Assembly (NCBI RefSeq): GCF_019393635.1
Contig: NC_057863.1
Span: forward strand, 627,443,791 to 627,507,790
Length of the DNA: 64,000 nucleotides
Origin: Dromiciops gliroides
Taxonomy: Eukaryota > Chordata > Mammalia > Microbiotheria > Microbiotheriidae
Reading direction: 5' to 3'
How positions within the stretch are numbered: the stretch's first letter is position 1; each line of letters begins with the position of its first letter. The notes beneath the pieces were generated by a model, which had not been told where the DNA came from, made no database searches, and worked only from the letters and a program-made list of their open reading frames with translations. A program made the translations under genes and the position numbers. Below are positions 39,670 to 50,044 of the stretch, one piece after another.

Positions 39670-40250
39670 AGGGCAAGCTGAATCACAGTTGGGAAACTTC
39701 CCAGCCATCCCAAGCCATCCTAAGCTACAACCTGCCATAAAACCCTTCCCATCTAACAATAAAGCACCAATGATGCTATAAGGCTTAGCATCATGGAATA
39801 CCCAAATCTCCCAAAAGTAGCAGTTGTGGGTGACTAATAAGGGAGAGATGAATGGTGGGCGTAAGTAGGCTGCAACACATTCCCAAGGATGATTCATATT
39901 CAAGAAGTGGTCTCAAAGGCATCATCCAGGAAATGTATGATTGGAAAAGGAAGTAAGACAGTCAGAGATCGAAACTGAAAGATCCCATGGACAGCCCAAG
40001 GAATATGTTGGTACCTTGAAGATACTACAAGAACAAGAAGACAGGTTTCAGTACGGTGAATGAATCCTTTATGGAGGACTTAGAGATTAATTATATAGGA
40101 TAAGAAAGTGTAAATGGGTTTCATTCTGCACCACTGTTGAGGTGACCGAGATTGATAAATTCTCCAAGAGAATCATGGGTCTTGCACCTTATCAAATAAG
40201 CTGTAATTAATTACAGCAACAAAGAGCCCTCTATGTGGCTTAGGGTGTTG
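39670..40250 (+). other. Unassigned; possible decayed LINE ORF end
   Basis: No repeat family is certain. Frame-shifted stretches read like a LINE (RTE/CR1-type) C-terminus: a basic segment ending in YDWKRK near 39940, then a W-T-A-Q ... W-Y-L region near 40000. Stops interrupt it. Weak, by eye only. Confidence 0.25.
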
Positions 40251-40501
40251 CTAGTTATTTCTTTTTTACACTATTTTGCCATTGCTTTTTATGTTGTTAT
40301 TTTTCCCAAAATTACTGAATCCTAGAGTTAGAAGAACTTTCAGAGATCATCTGAGTAAGAATGTGCTTTAGGATGGAACTAAAAAGTGGTGTAAAACTAA
40401 AAAGTTTTTTCTGGGCAGCCTCTACTGAGACGGAACCCACTCCTTCAGAAGGCAGCTCAGTCTGCTTTTTGGAAAATGCCAATTAGTAGTAGCTATAAGT
40501 T

Positions 40502-40656
40502 CTGTTGTTGTTGTTTTTGCGAAGCAGTGAGGGTTAAGTGACTTACCCTGGGTCACACAGCTAGTAAGTGTCAAGCGTCTGAGGCTGGATTTGAACTCAG
40601 ATCCTCCTGAATCCAGGGCCGGTGCTTTATCCACTACACCACCTAGCTGCCCCAGG
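40502..40656 (-). mobile_element. SINE1-type SINE in L3
   Basis: (TTG)n, gcgaagcagtgagggttaag to acctagctgccccagg, flanked by agctataagtt at 40491-40501 and 40657-40667. Confidence 0.94.
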
Positions 40657-40851
40657 AGCTATAAGTTTTTTTCTTGACATCTAGCCTAGAGCTCCTTCTC
40701 CAGGACTTCAACCCATTGCACCTAGTTCTTCTGCCCCCAGGGCTAAGCAGAACATGCTTAATCCTCCTTGTACATGACTGGCAGTTGTCATGTCCTCACT
40801 AAGACTTCTCTTCTCCAGGATAAGCCTCCCCAGTTCCTTTAACAAATTCTC

Positions 40852-41014
40852 GGGGGCAGCTAGGTGGCGCAGTGGATAAAGCACCGGCCCTGGATTCAGG
40901 AGTACCTGAGTTCAAATCCAGCCTCAGACACTTGACACTTACTAGCTGTGTGACCCTGGGCAAGTCACTTAACCCCCATTGCCCCACAAAAAAACAACAA
41001 CAACAACAAAACAA
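40852..41014 (+). mobile_element. SINE1-type SINE in L3
   Basis: gggggcagctaggtggcgca to a (CAA)n tail, flanked by aacaaattctc at 40841-40851 and 41015-41025. Confidence 0.95.
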
Positions 41015-41109
41015 AACAAATTCTCACATGATGTGGGCACAGGGTCCTTCACCACTTTTGGTTGCTGTCCTCTGGATGCTCTGCACTGTATGAATGAATA
41101 ATAGTGATG

Positions 41110-41435
41110 AAGAAGGATGGAGTGTTTAATTAAGCACTTACAATGTGTTGTGCCAAGCACTGGCTCTGTTAAAAAAACAAAACCAAAAACCACAAACAAG
41201 CAAAAACCACAAACACCCCTCTTCTTGAGGTGCTTACATTCTAATGGGAGAACACAGAACATTAAGAGGAGCTAGAAAATGGGAAGAGGCATGGAAACGG
41301 CCAGAAGTGGCACAAAGGCCTGGCTGCAGTCAAGTTAAAGTGAAAACTCATCCATCAGTGACCAAATAACTGAGTACAAATTTCCTGAGAGAGGAAGATA
41401 ATTCTTCATATTCCTGACCATGACCAAAGTCCATG
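41110..41435 (-). repeat. L2 LINE inserted into or adjoining L3
   Basis: taattaagcacttacaatgt, gtgccaagcactggctctgt, tgaggtgcttacattctaat and gggagaacac. L3 sequence stops at about 41090 (tctgcactgta) and resumes at about 41436 (atcaatacccttcctacacg), so this segment interrupts it. Confidence 0.65.
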
Positions 41436-41549
41436 TTTATCAATACCCTTCCTACACGGTGTTGTCCAGAATGAACACAATAACCACTCATGGTCTCAGG
41501 GCCGAGGACAAGGGGACTGTGATGTCTTTAGTCCTGGATGCTCTCTCTC

Positions 41550-41708
41550 TCTCTTTTTTGTTTGGTTTATTTTGGTGGGGCAATGAGGGTTAAGTGACTT
41601 GCCCAGGGTCACACAGTTAGTAAATATTAAGTGTCTGAGACCGGGCTTGAACTCAGGTCCTCCTGAATCCAGGGCCAGTGCTTTATCCACTGAGCCACCT
41701 AGCTGCTC
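41550..41708 (-). mobile_element. SINE1-type SINE in L3
   Basis: ggtggggcaatgagggttaa to agccacctagctgctc. Flanks cctggatgctctctc and cctggatgttgtctc show the split L3 text. Confidence 0.92.
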
Positions 41709-41838
41709 CCTGGATGTTGTCTCTCAATGCAGTTCATTTGATTGTCATGACTCAAGCTTGGAGTTCACTAAGACCCCCAGATTTTTTTTCAGATGAACTT
41801 CTATTTAGCTATACTCCCTCCACCAATCCTGTACTTGT

Positions 41839-42008
41839 TTGTGGGGGGTTTGTTTGGTTGTTGTTGTTTTTGTGGGGCAATGAGGGTTAAGTGACTTGCC
41901 CAGGGTCACACAGCTAGTAAGCGTCAAGTGTCTGAAGCTGGATTTGAACTCAGGTCCTCCCGAATCCAGGGTTGATGCTTTATCCACTGCTCCACCTAGC
42001 TGCCCCCT
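41839..42008 (-). mobile_element. SINE1-type SINE in L3
   Basis: gtggggcaatgagggttaag to ctccacctagctgcccc, flanked by caatcctgtacttgt (41824-41838) and caatcttgtacttgt (42009-42023). Confidence 0.95.
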
Positions 42009-42354
42009 CAATCTTGTACTTGTGAAGTTAATTTCTTGGCCCTAAGTATAAGAAAGAGTGTTTATCCTTACTACATTTTATCTTATTATTCTTGGCCCCA
42101 AATTATTGCTGGTTGAAACATTTTTGGATCCCGAGCTTGTTTTCTATCCATCCTGGATTCCAGTCATGCCATGTTTATCTTTTTTAAATGAAACCAGTTT
42201 GACTGATCAGTTGAATCAAACCTATAAATCAAAACTTTAAAAAAAATTGGGGAAGTGGTACAATTTAACCAACACGAGAAGTCATCCAGTGCAAAGAAAT
42301 CCTTTCAACATAAATGTTGGCCATTCTCTACAATTGTGAACCTTGGAATTTCTT

Positions 42355-42493
42355 TTCTTTTTTTCTTTTTTTGCTGGGTAATGAGGATTAAGTCACTTGC
42401 CCAGGGTCACACAGCTAGTAAGGCCGGATTTGAACTCAGGTCCTCTTGAATCCAGGGCTGGTGCTTTATCCACTGCACCACCTCGCTGCCCCC
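42355..42493 (-). mobile_element. SINE1-type SINE with internal deletion
   Basis: tgctgggtaatgaggattaa to cacctcgctgcccc, missing the agtgtcaagtgtctg block. Flanked by tgaaccttggaatttctt (42337-42354) and tgaaacttggaatttctt (42494-42511). Confidence 0.93.
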
Positions 42494-42604
42494 TGAAACT
42501 TGGAATTTCTTAATCTCTGAGGAGCTGAAATTGCAGTTGACCTCACAGCAATGAAATGTGACACAAGTGAACTTTAACATGTTTCCACTGTTGACCTGTA
42601 CTCA

Positions 42605-42812
42605 AGAAGGGAAACAGTCTGGTACAATGGAAATAATAGTGGTTATGGAGTCAGAAGTCCTGGGTACAAATCCCATTTCTTATGTTTACTACCCATGTGA
42701 CCTTAGGTAAGTCATTCAACCTCACTGGACCTCAGTTTCCTCATCAATTAAATAAGAGTTGGACTCTGAGAGTCCGTCCCATTCTAGATCTATTCTTATC
42801 CTATGAAAAAGT
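42605..42812 (+). repeat. MIR-like SINE with an L3/CR1-type tail
   Basis: gtctggtacaatggaaataa, tcctgggtacaaatcccatt, ggacctcagtttcctcatca and a ctagatctattcttatccta end. Confidence 0.7.
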
Positions 42813-42819
42813 GGCAAGG

Positions 42820-42824
42820 AATAC
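42820..42824. repeat. Target duplication of the LTR (left)
   Basis: AATAC, repeated exactly at 43325-43329. Confidence 0.85.
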
Positions 42825-43324
42825 TGTAATGATTGGAATGACGCCACCTGCTGGAGACTTACTGTAGGAAAGCTCCAACATAAGGAGAGGGCCTCTGAGG
42901 GCAGGACCATGCATCTTTTCTTTGGTGTCAGGAAGTGATGTTTGCTTGTGGGATGAAGAAGGGGGAGGCTGGTGTGCTGGCTCATTCTCTTTCCTGAGGA
43001 CTCTGGTGGAGAAGGGAGCTACAAATGTGCTCTCCCTTTAATAAATAGAAGAATCAGGGCAGCTAGGTGGTGCAGTGGATAGAGCACCGGCCCTGGAGTC
43101 AGGAGTACCTGAGTTCAAATCCGGCCTCGGACACTTAACACTTACTAGCTGTGTGACCCTGGGCAAGTAAATAAATAGAGGAATCTAGGCCTTTCTCTCT
43201 CTCTTTACCAAATTCTTATTCTCAATAAATGCTTAAAAGTCTAACTCTTGCTAAAGCTTATGATTTATTAGCGACCACTCATTAGATATTTTAGACAGTA
43301 TAGCTAGAATTTTAGCCCCTTACA
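42825..43324 (+). mobile_element. Solo LTR with a perfect 5-bp target duplication
   Basis: Begins TGTAATGATT and ends CCTTACA. AATAC stands on both sides. About 370 bp without the SINE at 43056-43169. Two AATAAA motifs (about 43040 and 43224). The end region tgctaaagcttatgatttat and gcgaccac matches the LTR at 28455. A 5-bp duplication is typical of several ERV groups. No interior remains, so recombination between two LTRs is inferred. Confidence 0.85.
43056..43169 (+). mobile_element. 3'-truncated SINE1-type SINE in the LTR
   Basis: agggcagctaggtggtgcag to ccctgggcaagta, without the CACTTAACCCC end or an A-tail. Flanked by aataaatagaagaatc (43040-43055) and aataaatagaggaatc (43170-43185), so the LTR polyadenylation motif is duplicated. 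Confidence 0.92.
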
Positions 43325-43449
43325 AATACACACAAGTAGGAAAGGAGGTCCTATGATTCAAGTGAGTGATGACGTGTAGATAGATTGAGTGTCCCAGTGG
43401 TATCCTGTGATAATGATAAACTTTCTATTGTTAAATGTTATAGTTATAA

Positions 43450-43607
43450 TGATTTTTGTTGTTGTTTAGTCATTTTGGTCCTGTCTGACTCTTTGTGACT
43501 CCTTTTAGGGTTTTCATGACAGAGATACTGGAGTGGTTTGCCATTTCCTTCTCCAACTAATTTTACAAATAAGGAAACTGAGGCAAACAAAGAACAACAA
43601 CAATTTG
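43450..43607 (-). mobile_element. RTE-tailed tRNA-SINE, truncated
   Basis: gttgttgtttagtcattttg, gactctttgtgactcctttt, gagtggtttgccatttcctt and tctccaactaattttacaaa. Only the tail half is present. Confidence 0.8.
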
Positions 43608-43638
43608 GGTCTTACTATCCAAGTAGTTAAAAATTCAC

Positions 43639-43960
43639 CTACAATAACCTAGTCCATATAACTTCAGCTTGTCCACTGTCTTGAGAGATTTTGCCAAATG
43701 CTTCACTAAAATCTACATAAACTTTATTCACATCATTCCCTTGATAAACCAGTGTGGTAACTCTGTCAATTAAAAAAGGAAATGAGGTTAATATTGCATG
43801 ACCTGCTCTTGATAAACCCATATTGGCCCTTTGAAGAGCCACTTCCTTTTCCAGATATTCACGAACCATCTCTTTAATTAATCCATTTTAGAATTTTACT
43901 AGTCACCAAGGTCAAGCTCACAAGCTATGTAGGTGCCATTTACTTTCTTTAAAAATCAGA
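43639..43960 (-). pseudogene. L3/CR1 reverse transcriptase remnant
   Basis: The minus-strand frame (43639-43869) contains VYVDFSEAFGKIS, the CR1-clade form of RT motif A (consensus VY-DFSKAFD-V), preceded by a DRVTTLVYQGNDVN segment that fits CR1 RT. The catalytic Asp region is partly preserved, but the frame is short and disrupted. Confidence 0.8.
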
Positions 43961-43965
43961 ATATT

Positions 43966-44244
<279 letters not shown>

Positions 44245-44627
44245 CAGAATATTTTCCTTCTTCAATCCTGCCTGACCCATTATCTGAAGTCACTGAGATC
44301 TTACAGATGGGGGCTGGCAATCATATTTCTAGTTCTTTCAGTACCCTGGGATCCAGTCTGTCTGGGCCAGGTAATGGGAACTCATCAAGGCGGCTAGGTG
44401 ATCCCTAATGATCTCATTTAGCTTGAGTTTCAATTCCCCACTAGTCATTTTTGCTCTCTCTTTGTTTTCCAGTTAAAGGGTTTTTTTTTTTCTCTTTGTC
44501 AAAGAACACAAAAAATATGTGAGTTGAGTAGTTCTGTCTTCTATCACCAATTATCACTGTCCCATCCACATCCCAGCAGCTGTACTAAACCTCCTTTGAT
44601 CTATCTCTTTTCCCTAATATAGCTTTT

Positions 44628-44809
44628 AAAAAAATAAAATTATTTTATTATTTTCCAGTTACATGTAAGGATAGTTTTCAACATTTGTTTTCATAGGATT
44701 TTTAGTTCTGAATTTCTTCCCACTCTCCCTCCTCTCCCCCCTCCCCAAGACGGAAAGCAATCTGATATAGGTTATATTTGTACAAACACATCAAACATAT
44801 TTCTACAGT
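44628..44809 (-). mobile_element. L1 3' end, 5'-truncated
   Basis: tattttccagttacatgtaa, ggatagttttcaacatttgt, cccctccccaagacggaaag and tgatataggttatatttgta. Flanked by taatatagctttt at 44615-44627 and 44810-44822. Confidence 0.9.
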
Positions 44810-44836
44810 TAATATAGCTTTTTAAAAAATACTCTT

Positions 44837-44966
44837 TTGGGGGGAGGCAATTGGGGTTAAGTGACTTGCCCAGGGTCACACAGCTAGTAAATGTCTCAGG
44901 TTGGATTTGAACTCAGGTCCTGACTCCAAGGCTGGTGCTCTATCCATTGCATCACCTAGCTCCCCC
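44837..44966 (-). mobile_element. SINE1-type SINE, partly deleted
   Basis: gaggcaattggggttaagtg to tcacctagctcccc, with gaps in the aagtgtctga and gtcctgactcc regions. Confidence 0.9.
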
Positions 44967-45079
44967 ACCAAAATCCCTCCCCCTCCCTTTTTCGATTTAT
45001 TTTGCACTTTGGCATTTCATTCCTAAAAATCAGACCACACTTTTTAATACACTCCCAATACCTACACCTGCCTTCATCT

Positions 45080-45356
45080 TCTGTTGTTACTGAGTTGTTT
45101 CAGTCATGTCTGACTCTTCATGACCCCATTTGGGTTTTGTGTTTTTTGGGGTTTTTTTTGGCAAAAACACTAGAGTGGTTTGCCATTTCTTTCTCCACTT
45201 CATTTTACAGATGAGGAACTGAGGCAAACAGGGTTAAGTGATTTGTCCAGGGTCACACAGCTAGTAAGTGTCTGAGACCAGATTTGAACTCATAAAGATG
45301 AAACCTTCTGATTTCAAGCCCAGGGCTTTATCCACTATGCCACTTAGCTAGCCACA
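45080..45356 (-). mobile_element. RTE-tailed tRNA-SINE
   Basis: gttgttactgagttgtttca, tctgactcttcatgacccca, tctccacttcattttacaga and atgccacttagctagcc, with a T/G-rich insertion near 45140. Confidence 0.85.
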
Positions 45357-45376
45357 TCTTTTAAAAACCGGTTTAA

Positions 45377-45534
45377 GGGAAGCTAGGTGGCGCAGTGGAT
45401 AGAGCACCGGCCCTGGAGTCAGGAGTACCTGAGTTCAAATCCGGCCTCAGACACTTAACACTTACTAGCTGTGTGACCTTGGGCAAGTCACTTAACCCCA
45501 ATTGCCTCACTAAAAAAAAAAGAAAAAAAAAGAT
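45377..45534 (+). mobile_element. SINE1-type SINE
   Basis: gggaagctaggtggcgcagt to attgcctcac plus an A-rich tail, flanked by aaaaaccggtttaa at 45363-45376 and 45535-45548. Confidence 0.95.
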
Positions 45535-45848
45535 AAAAACCGGTTTAAAAGTTGGTTGAAGAATTCCTTGTACATCCACATTAGATAACTATGCCCTGCC
45601 CTTCTCCTCCTCAGAATTATTTCTATTTTTGTCTTCAGAAATTCATTTCTGAGTTTCCCATCCTTCCTGAGCTAGTTTCCCCTGTTGCATTTTAGCCTAT
45701 GGCATTCTGCTTATCCTGTCTCTAAACCCAGTGAAATCTACTTGACAAAAACCTATAGCCTATGCTAGAACATGGCAGTCTTTCCTCTCTTTCTCTAGAA
45801 CAAATTGAAAGATGGGGTGGTCACTTCACCCACAAGGTTCTCATCATT

Positions 45849-46060
45849 TCAACTTAAAAAACAAATTGCTTCTTGTTGATGAGAATTAGGTCCAGAAAGG
45901 CAATTCCTCTTGTCCTTCCTCCACTTTTTGAAGGATGAAATTATCACTAAATCAAGCCAAGAAATCCCTAGCCGCTCTGCTTTGGCAGAAACAGTACTAC
46001 GGCAGCTGTTCAGATAGTTGACATCCCTCATCATGACTATATCATGGCTCAAATCCACCT
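45849..46060 (-). pseudogene. L3/CR1 endonuclease remnant
   Basis: The minus-strand frame reads VMMRDVNY followed by a Ser/Leu-rich segment. It fits the CR1 endonuclease stretch whose consensus is V-GDFN(Y/F) and the following FL---D-FL region. The key Gly-Asp has become Arg-Asp. It lies 5' of the RT remnant, as expected. Confidence 0.65.
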
Positions 46061-46399
46061 TTATGATCTATTTCCCCAAGTCCCCATCTATTTATTTCCT
46101 CCTGTCCAGGTGGTCTGTTGTAGACTATAATGACTATTTTTGTAGTCACTCTGGGGCCACTGTTGGGGAAGCTGCAATTGGCGGGGAGAGAATGGAGAAG
46201 AATTGTACTCCTTGGATATTGGGCGCTTTGGGACAAAGCACCAGTTGCCCTATCCTAGTTATGGCTCTGAAAGTATATCGACCTTAATAGTGAAACCAGA
46301 AACTGGGAAATCTAATAATTTACTATAGTGGATATGAGAAATCTTTTTTTTTCCCCTTGCATTCCATCACTTCTCTTTCTCAATGCCTCTACCTGTCTC

Positions 46400-46647
46400 T
46401 TCCTTTCAAAGTCATTTAATTGTGTCCAACTCTCCACGACCCCATTTTTGTAGGGTTTTCTTGGCAAAGATGCCAGAGTGGTTTGCCATTTCTTTCTCCA
46501 AGAACCCCATTTTAAAGATTAGGAGATTGATGCAGAAGTTAAGTGACTTGCCCAATGTCACACAGCTGATAAACACCTGAGGCTGGATTTTAACTCAGGT
46601 CCTCCTGACTCCAGGTCCAGTATTCTATCCACTGTGCCACCTAGCAG
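46400..46647 (-). mobile_element. RTE-tailed tRNA-SINE
   Basis: gtcatttaattgtgtccaac, tctccacgaccccatttttg, ggttttcttggcaaagatgc and tccactgtgccacctagca. Confidence 0.85.
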
Positions 46648-46920
46648 GGAACTGGATTGTATCTGCAGTTGGGTCTTAGTAGGGAGGTTTCTGATGCAAT
46701 ATGGGGCTCAATATTTGAAAGTAGAGTTGCTTCATTCTTATACACACCATACATGGGCAACAACATGCAGACTGGGGAAAATACCATGCCACATTTCCAG
46801 AACCTCTTTAATGAGAGAGAATCTTAGGTTCCCTCCTTTCCCTTCCAACTGTAATCCCCCCTAGCATATTCCCTCCCACAAGGTTTAGATTTTCAGGATC
46901 TTCAGGGGTGCACATACTTT

Positions 46921-47093
46921 CTTTCTTTCTTCCTTCCTTCCTTCCTTTCTTTCTTTCTTTTTCTGGGGCAATGAGGGTTAAGTGACTTGCCCAGGGTCAC
47001 ACAGCTAGTGTCAAGTGTTTGAGGCCAGATTTGAACTCAGGTCCTCCTGCATCCAGGGCTGGTGTTTTACCCACTGCGCCACCTTGCTGCCCC
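46921..47093 (-). mobile_element. SINE1-type SINE (first of a same-target pair)
   Basis: (TTTC/TTCC)n tail, ctggggcaatgagggttaag to gccaccttgctgccc. Left flank tgcacatacttt (46909-46920), right flank tgcatatacttt (47094-). Confidence 0.93.
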
Positions 47094-47106
47094 TGCATAT
47101 ACTTTT

Positions 47107-47253
47107 TTTTTTTTTTGGTGTGGCAATTGGGGTTAAGTGACTTGCCAAGGGTCACATAGCTAGTAAGTGTTAAGTGTCTGAGGTCAGATTTGAACTCAGG
47201 TCCTCCTGAATCCAGGGCTGGTGCTCTGTCCACTGTACCACCTAGCTGCCCCT
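47107..47253 (-). mobile_element. SINE1-type SINE (second of a same-target pair)
   Basis: Poly-T, ggtgtggcaattggggttaa to acctagctgcccct, flanked by tgcatatactttt at 47094-47106 and 47254-47266. Three copies of the target now exist. Confidence 0.94.
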
Positions 47254-47339
47254 TGCATATACTTTTTAAAGCCCCAGATTTTGAAGTTGAGGAAGAGGAG
47301 AAGGAGGGATGGGAGGAGAAAAGAAAGATAAAGAAATAA

Positions 47340-47582
47340 TGAGAGGTGGCATTGCATTGTGGGTAAAGAGTAGGTTTTGGAGTCAGGAAGGCTGACATCC
47401 TATTTTTGACACACTACCTGTGTAGGATGTGACCCTGAGCAAGTCACTTAACCTCTATTTGCTTCAGTTTCCTCATCTGTAAAATGAGCTGGACAAGGAA
47501 ATGACAAAACACTGTAGGATCTTTACCAACAGAACCCCAAATGGGGTCACAAAGAGCTGGATACACACACGAAAAAGAGAGA
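47340..47582 (+). mobile_element. RTE-tailed SINE, diverged head
   Basis: tggagtcaggaaggctgaca, agcaagtcacttaacctcta, cctcatctgtaaaatgagct, ggacaaggaaatgacaaaac and aaatggggtcacaaagagct. Confidence 0.78.
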
Positions 47583-47624
47583 GAATATTGTGAACCAAAA
47601 AAAAAAAAAGATGTTTTCAAGGAG

Positions 47625-47690
47625 TCTATGTTACTTTACACACATTATTTCATTTGAGCCACACAATGCAATGAGTCAGGCACTGCAGCT

Positions 47691-47722
<32 letters not shown>

Positions 47723-47925
47723 TTTTGTGAGGCAATTGGGGTTTAGTGACTTGCCCAGGGTCACACAACTAGTAAGTGTCAAGTGGCTGAGACGGGATTT
47801 GAACTCAGGTCCTCCTGAATCCAGGGTCGGTGCTTTATCCACTGCTCCACCTAGCTGCCCCTGCAGGTATTATTTTTGAAAATTATTAGACAAGACCTAT
47901 GATGTCAATGGCCTAGGGAATTTCT
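47625..47925 (-). repeat. MIR fragment split by a SINE
   Basis: catttgagccacacaatgca and caggcactgcagctattatt continue after the SINE as gcaggtattatttttgaaaa. Confidence 0.55.
47698..47860 (-). mobile_element. SINE1-type SINE with a (TTTA)n tail
   Basis: gtgaggcaattggggtttag to tccacctagctgccc, flanked by ctgcagctattattt (47683-47697) and ctgcaggtattattt (47861-47875). Confidence 0.95.
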
Positions 47926-47989
47926 GGAGAGGAGATTTCCTCTCTCCATACAAGTTGGTACTTTCATTACAAACTAAAGTCTCAAAGGG

Positions 47990-48205
47990 TTGCCCCAAAC
48001 ACTGAGAAATTAAGTGACCTACCCAAGGTAAGCTAGGGCTTTATGTCTCCAAAACTGACCCCGTTCTTCACTGTGTTATGCTCCCTTAACAATGCTATTG
48101 TGAGTGTTATTTTGCCCATTTTTCAGATAAGAAAATTCAGTCTCTGAGAGCTCATGAGATGCCTATGATCACACACCTGGCAAGTGTCCAAGGCAGGTTT
48201 TGAAC
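47990..48205 (-). repeat. MIR-like fragments
   Basis: aaattaagtgacctacccaa, gcccatttttcagataagaa and aattcagtctctgagagctc in reverse MIR order, possibly two overlapping copies. Confidence 0.55.
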
Positions 48206-48425
48206 CAACCGAACAAGCAATCAAACAAGCATTTATTAACTACCTACTGTGTGCCAGGTACCACATACAAGGTGCTAGGCATTCAAAAACAAAAGTGAAA
48301 CAATCCCTGCCCTCAAGGTGCTTACATTCTATTGGAGGGAAAGACATGTGCACATATAAGTATATGCCAAATATAAACAACCTAAATCTTTATATAGCCT
48401 GGGAGGGACTCAGCTGTTACTCAGG
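48206..48425 (-). repeat. L2 LINE 3' end
   Basis: caagcatttattaactacct, actgtgtgccaggtaccaca, tacaaggtgctaggcattca and ctcaaggtgcttacattcta. Confidence 0.82.
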
Positions 48426-48549
48426 GGCAATTTGTTTAGTGGAATGTTAAACCCGAATCTGGCTAATTCAGTGCATGTAATAGTAGCTCTGTGGGCTGCT
48501 CTTTTTCATCTATTAAGTAAAGGGTCACAGTAGAGAATTGCTAATGCAG

Positions 48550-48752
48550 AGTCATAAATTGAAAGCCAGACAGGACCTCAGAGGCCAGCTTAGTATAGCA
48601 CTCTTCATTTTACAGTAGAGGAAACAGGTCCAGGGAAGTCATGACTTGTCCAAGGTCACACAGATCATAAGGAGGAGAGTCAGGATTTCAACCCAGGTGC
48701 TCTGATTTTAGCTCCAATGCCCTTATCACTGTACTTCCTATCCCACCTGGCT
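48550..48752 (-). repeat. MIR-like CORE-SINE
   Basis: gtcataaattgaaagccaga, caggacctcagaggccagct, acttgtccaaggtcacacag and tttcaacccaggtgctctga. Confidence 0.75.
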
Positions 48753-48754
48753 CT

Positions 48755-49180
48755 AAAATGCTAGCTAGATTTTTAACTAGGGCTCTAGCAATGAGGAAGC
48801 TCATGGTGGCTGCTTCTGAAATTATTGTGCCCCAGATGGCCACAGGATGTCACCATTTCCCTAAGACCCATCTGGATAAGGTATGATTGTGTGGCAAAAA
48901 AGGGGAAAAAAAAGCCAGTTGTTTTGGGTTCTTTTTTTTTTTTTTAAGTATCTCTGTCTGAGCTTTACCCTATAGTCAGGGTTTCTGTTACGCGGGCTTT
49001 CACAGCATCTTGGAGTCTTTTCTTGATAAGCAAAGGAGGCCAGGTAAGTAAATAAATCCTTTGCTATTATGCTGGGAGTTTCCACCCCAGGAAGAAATCT
49101 GATCTTATGTTAGCAATTAGCAGTCATCAGCTGTGAACTCCTTACAGGAGTCAAGAGTGGAGAAAGGGAGATTTTATTTT
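48755..49180. other. Unassigned unique sequence
   Basis: No repeat or coding signal recognised. Confidence 0.45.
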
Positions 49181-49184
49181 ATTT

Positions 49185-49370
49185 TCAAAAAGAGTTTTAT
49201 TGATATTCTTTCCCCTCAAAGTCCTGTCACTTCTCAATGCCTTCCTGCTTTTTCTCTGCCTTTGAAATAGTTAAGCAATCAGATCAGTCTGTGGGCTCTG
49301 TCTGAAAATGTATGCCTCATTCTGCCCCTGTAGTCCACCACCTCTCTGCTAAAAGATGCAGAGCATAAAA
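49185..49370 (-). repeat. Two-copy interspersed repeat, copy 1
   Basis: tgtgggctctgtctgaaaat and gtatgcctcattctgcccct recur in the segment near 50738-50787. The flanking agttttattgatattctttc suggests a reverse LINE 3' end. Family not identified. Confidence 0.45.
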
Positions 49371-49394
49371 GAGAGATAGTTAAATTATTGGTCC

Positions 49395-49765
49395 TTCACC
49401 TTCTTGGCTGCCCTTTTGTGGACATTGTCTCTTCCATATAAATGTCCTTCTTAAAATATGGCACTGAAAAGAGAAGGGGAAGAGAATAAGCATTATTATA
49501 GCATCTACTATGTTCTAGGCACTTGACAATTATTATTATGTTTGATCAATGGGAAGTGAAAACAATATTTCAAGGGTGTTCTGACTAGATCAGAGTACAG
49601 CTGAACTATCTCCTCAGGCTTGGACGTTATGATTTTCTTTAACATAGTCTAAGGTTGCATGAACTTTCTTGGTGACCATATCACACTGATGACTCATATT
49701 GAGTTTTTGATCCACTAAAACCACCAGATCTTTTTCTCCTGAACTGCTTCCTTAGAAATAAGATT
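49395..49765 (-). repeat. L3/CR1 fragment with a MIR-like insert
   Basis: tcttggctgcccttttgtgg, acattgtctcttccatataa, gggtgttctgactagatcag, ggtgaccatatcacactgat, gactcatattgagtttttga and ccaccagatctttttctcct in reverse L3 order. 49480-49555 is a MIR/L2-like insert (tctactatgttctaggcact). Confidence 0.75.
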
Positions 49766-49904
49766 TGAATTTGACTTTTTAAAATAGCTGGGGATGAGAG
49801 AAAGCATTCTAGATGTTGGGAAAAGTAACTTTGCCTGGCATTTGCCTCAGTGGTAGCAAATATCCTGGATGTTACTGAAAATCATCACATATGTCATGTT
49901 TGTC

Positions 49905-49992
49905 GTGCCATTCCAATTAGTGCTTATTAAACACCTACCAGGTGCCAGGAATTATATACAGCCTGAGTACACAAACCCAAAGAACATTAGGA
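49905..49992 (-). repeat. L2 LINE 3'-end fragment
   Basis: agtgcttattaaacacctac and caggtgccaggaattatata. Confidence 0.6.
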
Positions 49993-50044
49993 GGAGAGGG
50001 AGAAGGGAAAAGAAAAGGAGAAATGGGAAAATCCTAATGGCAGA

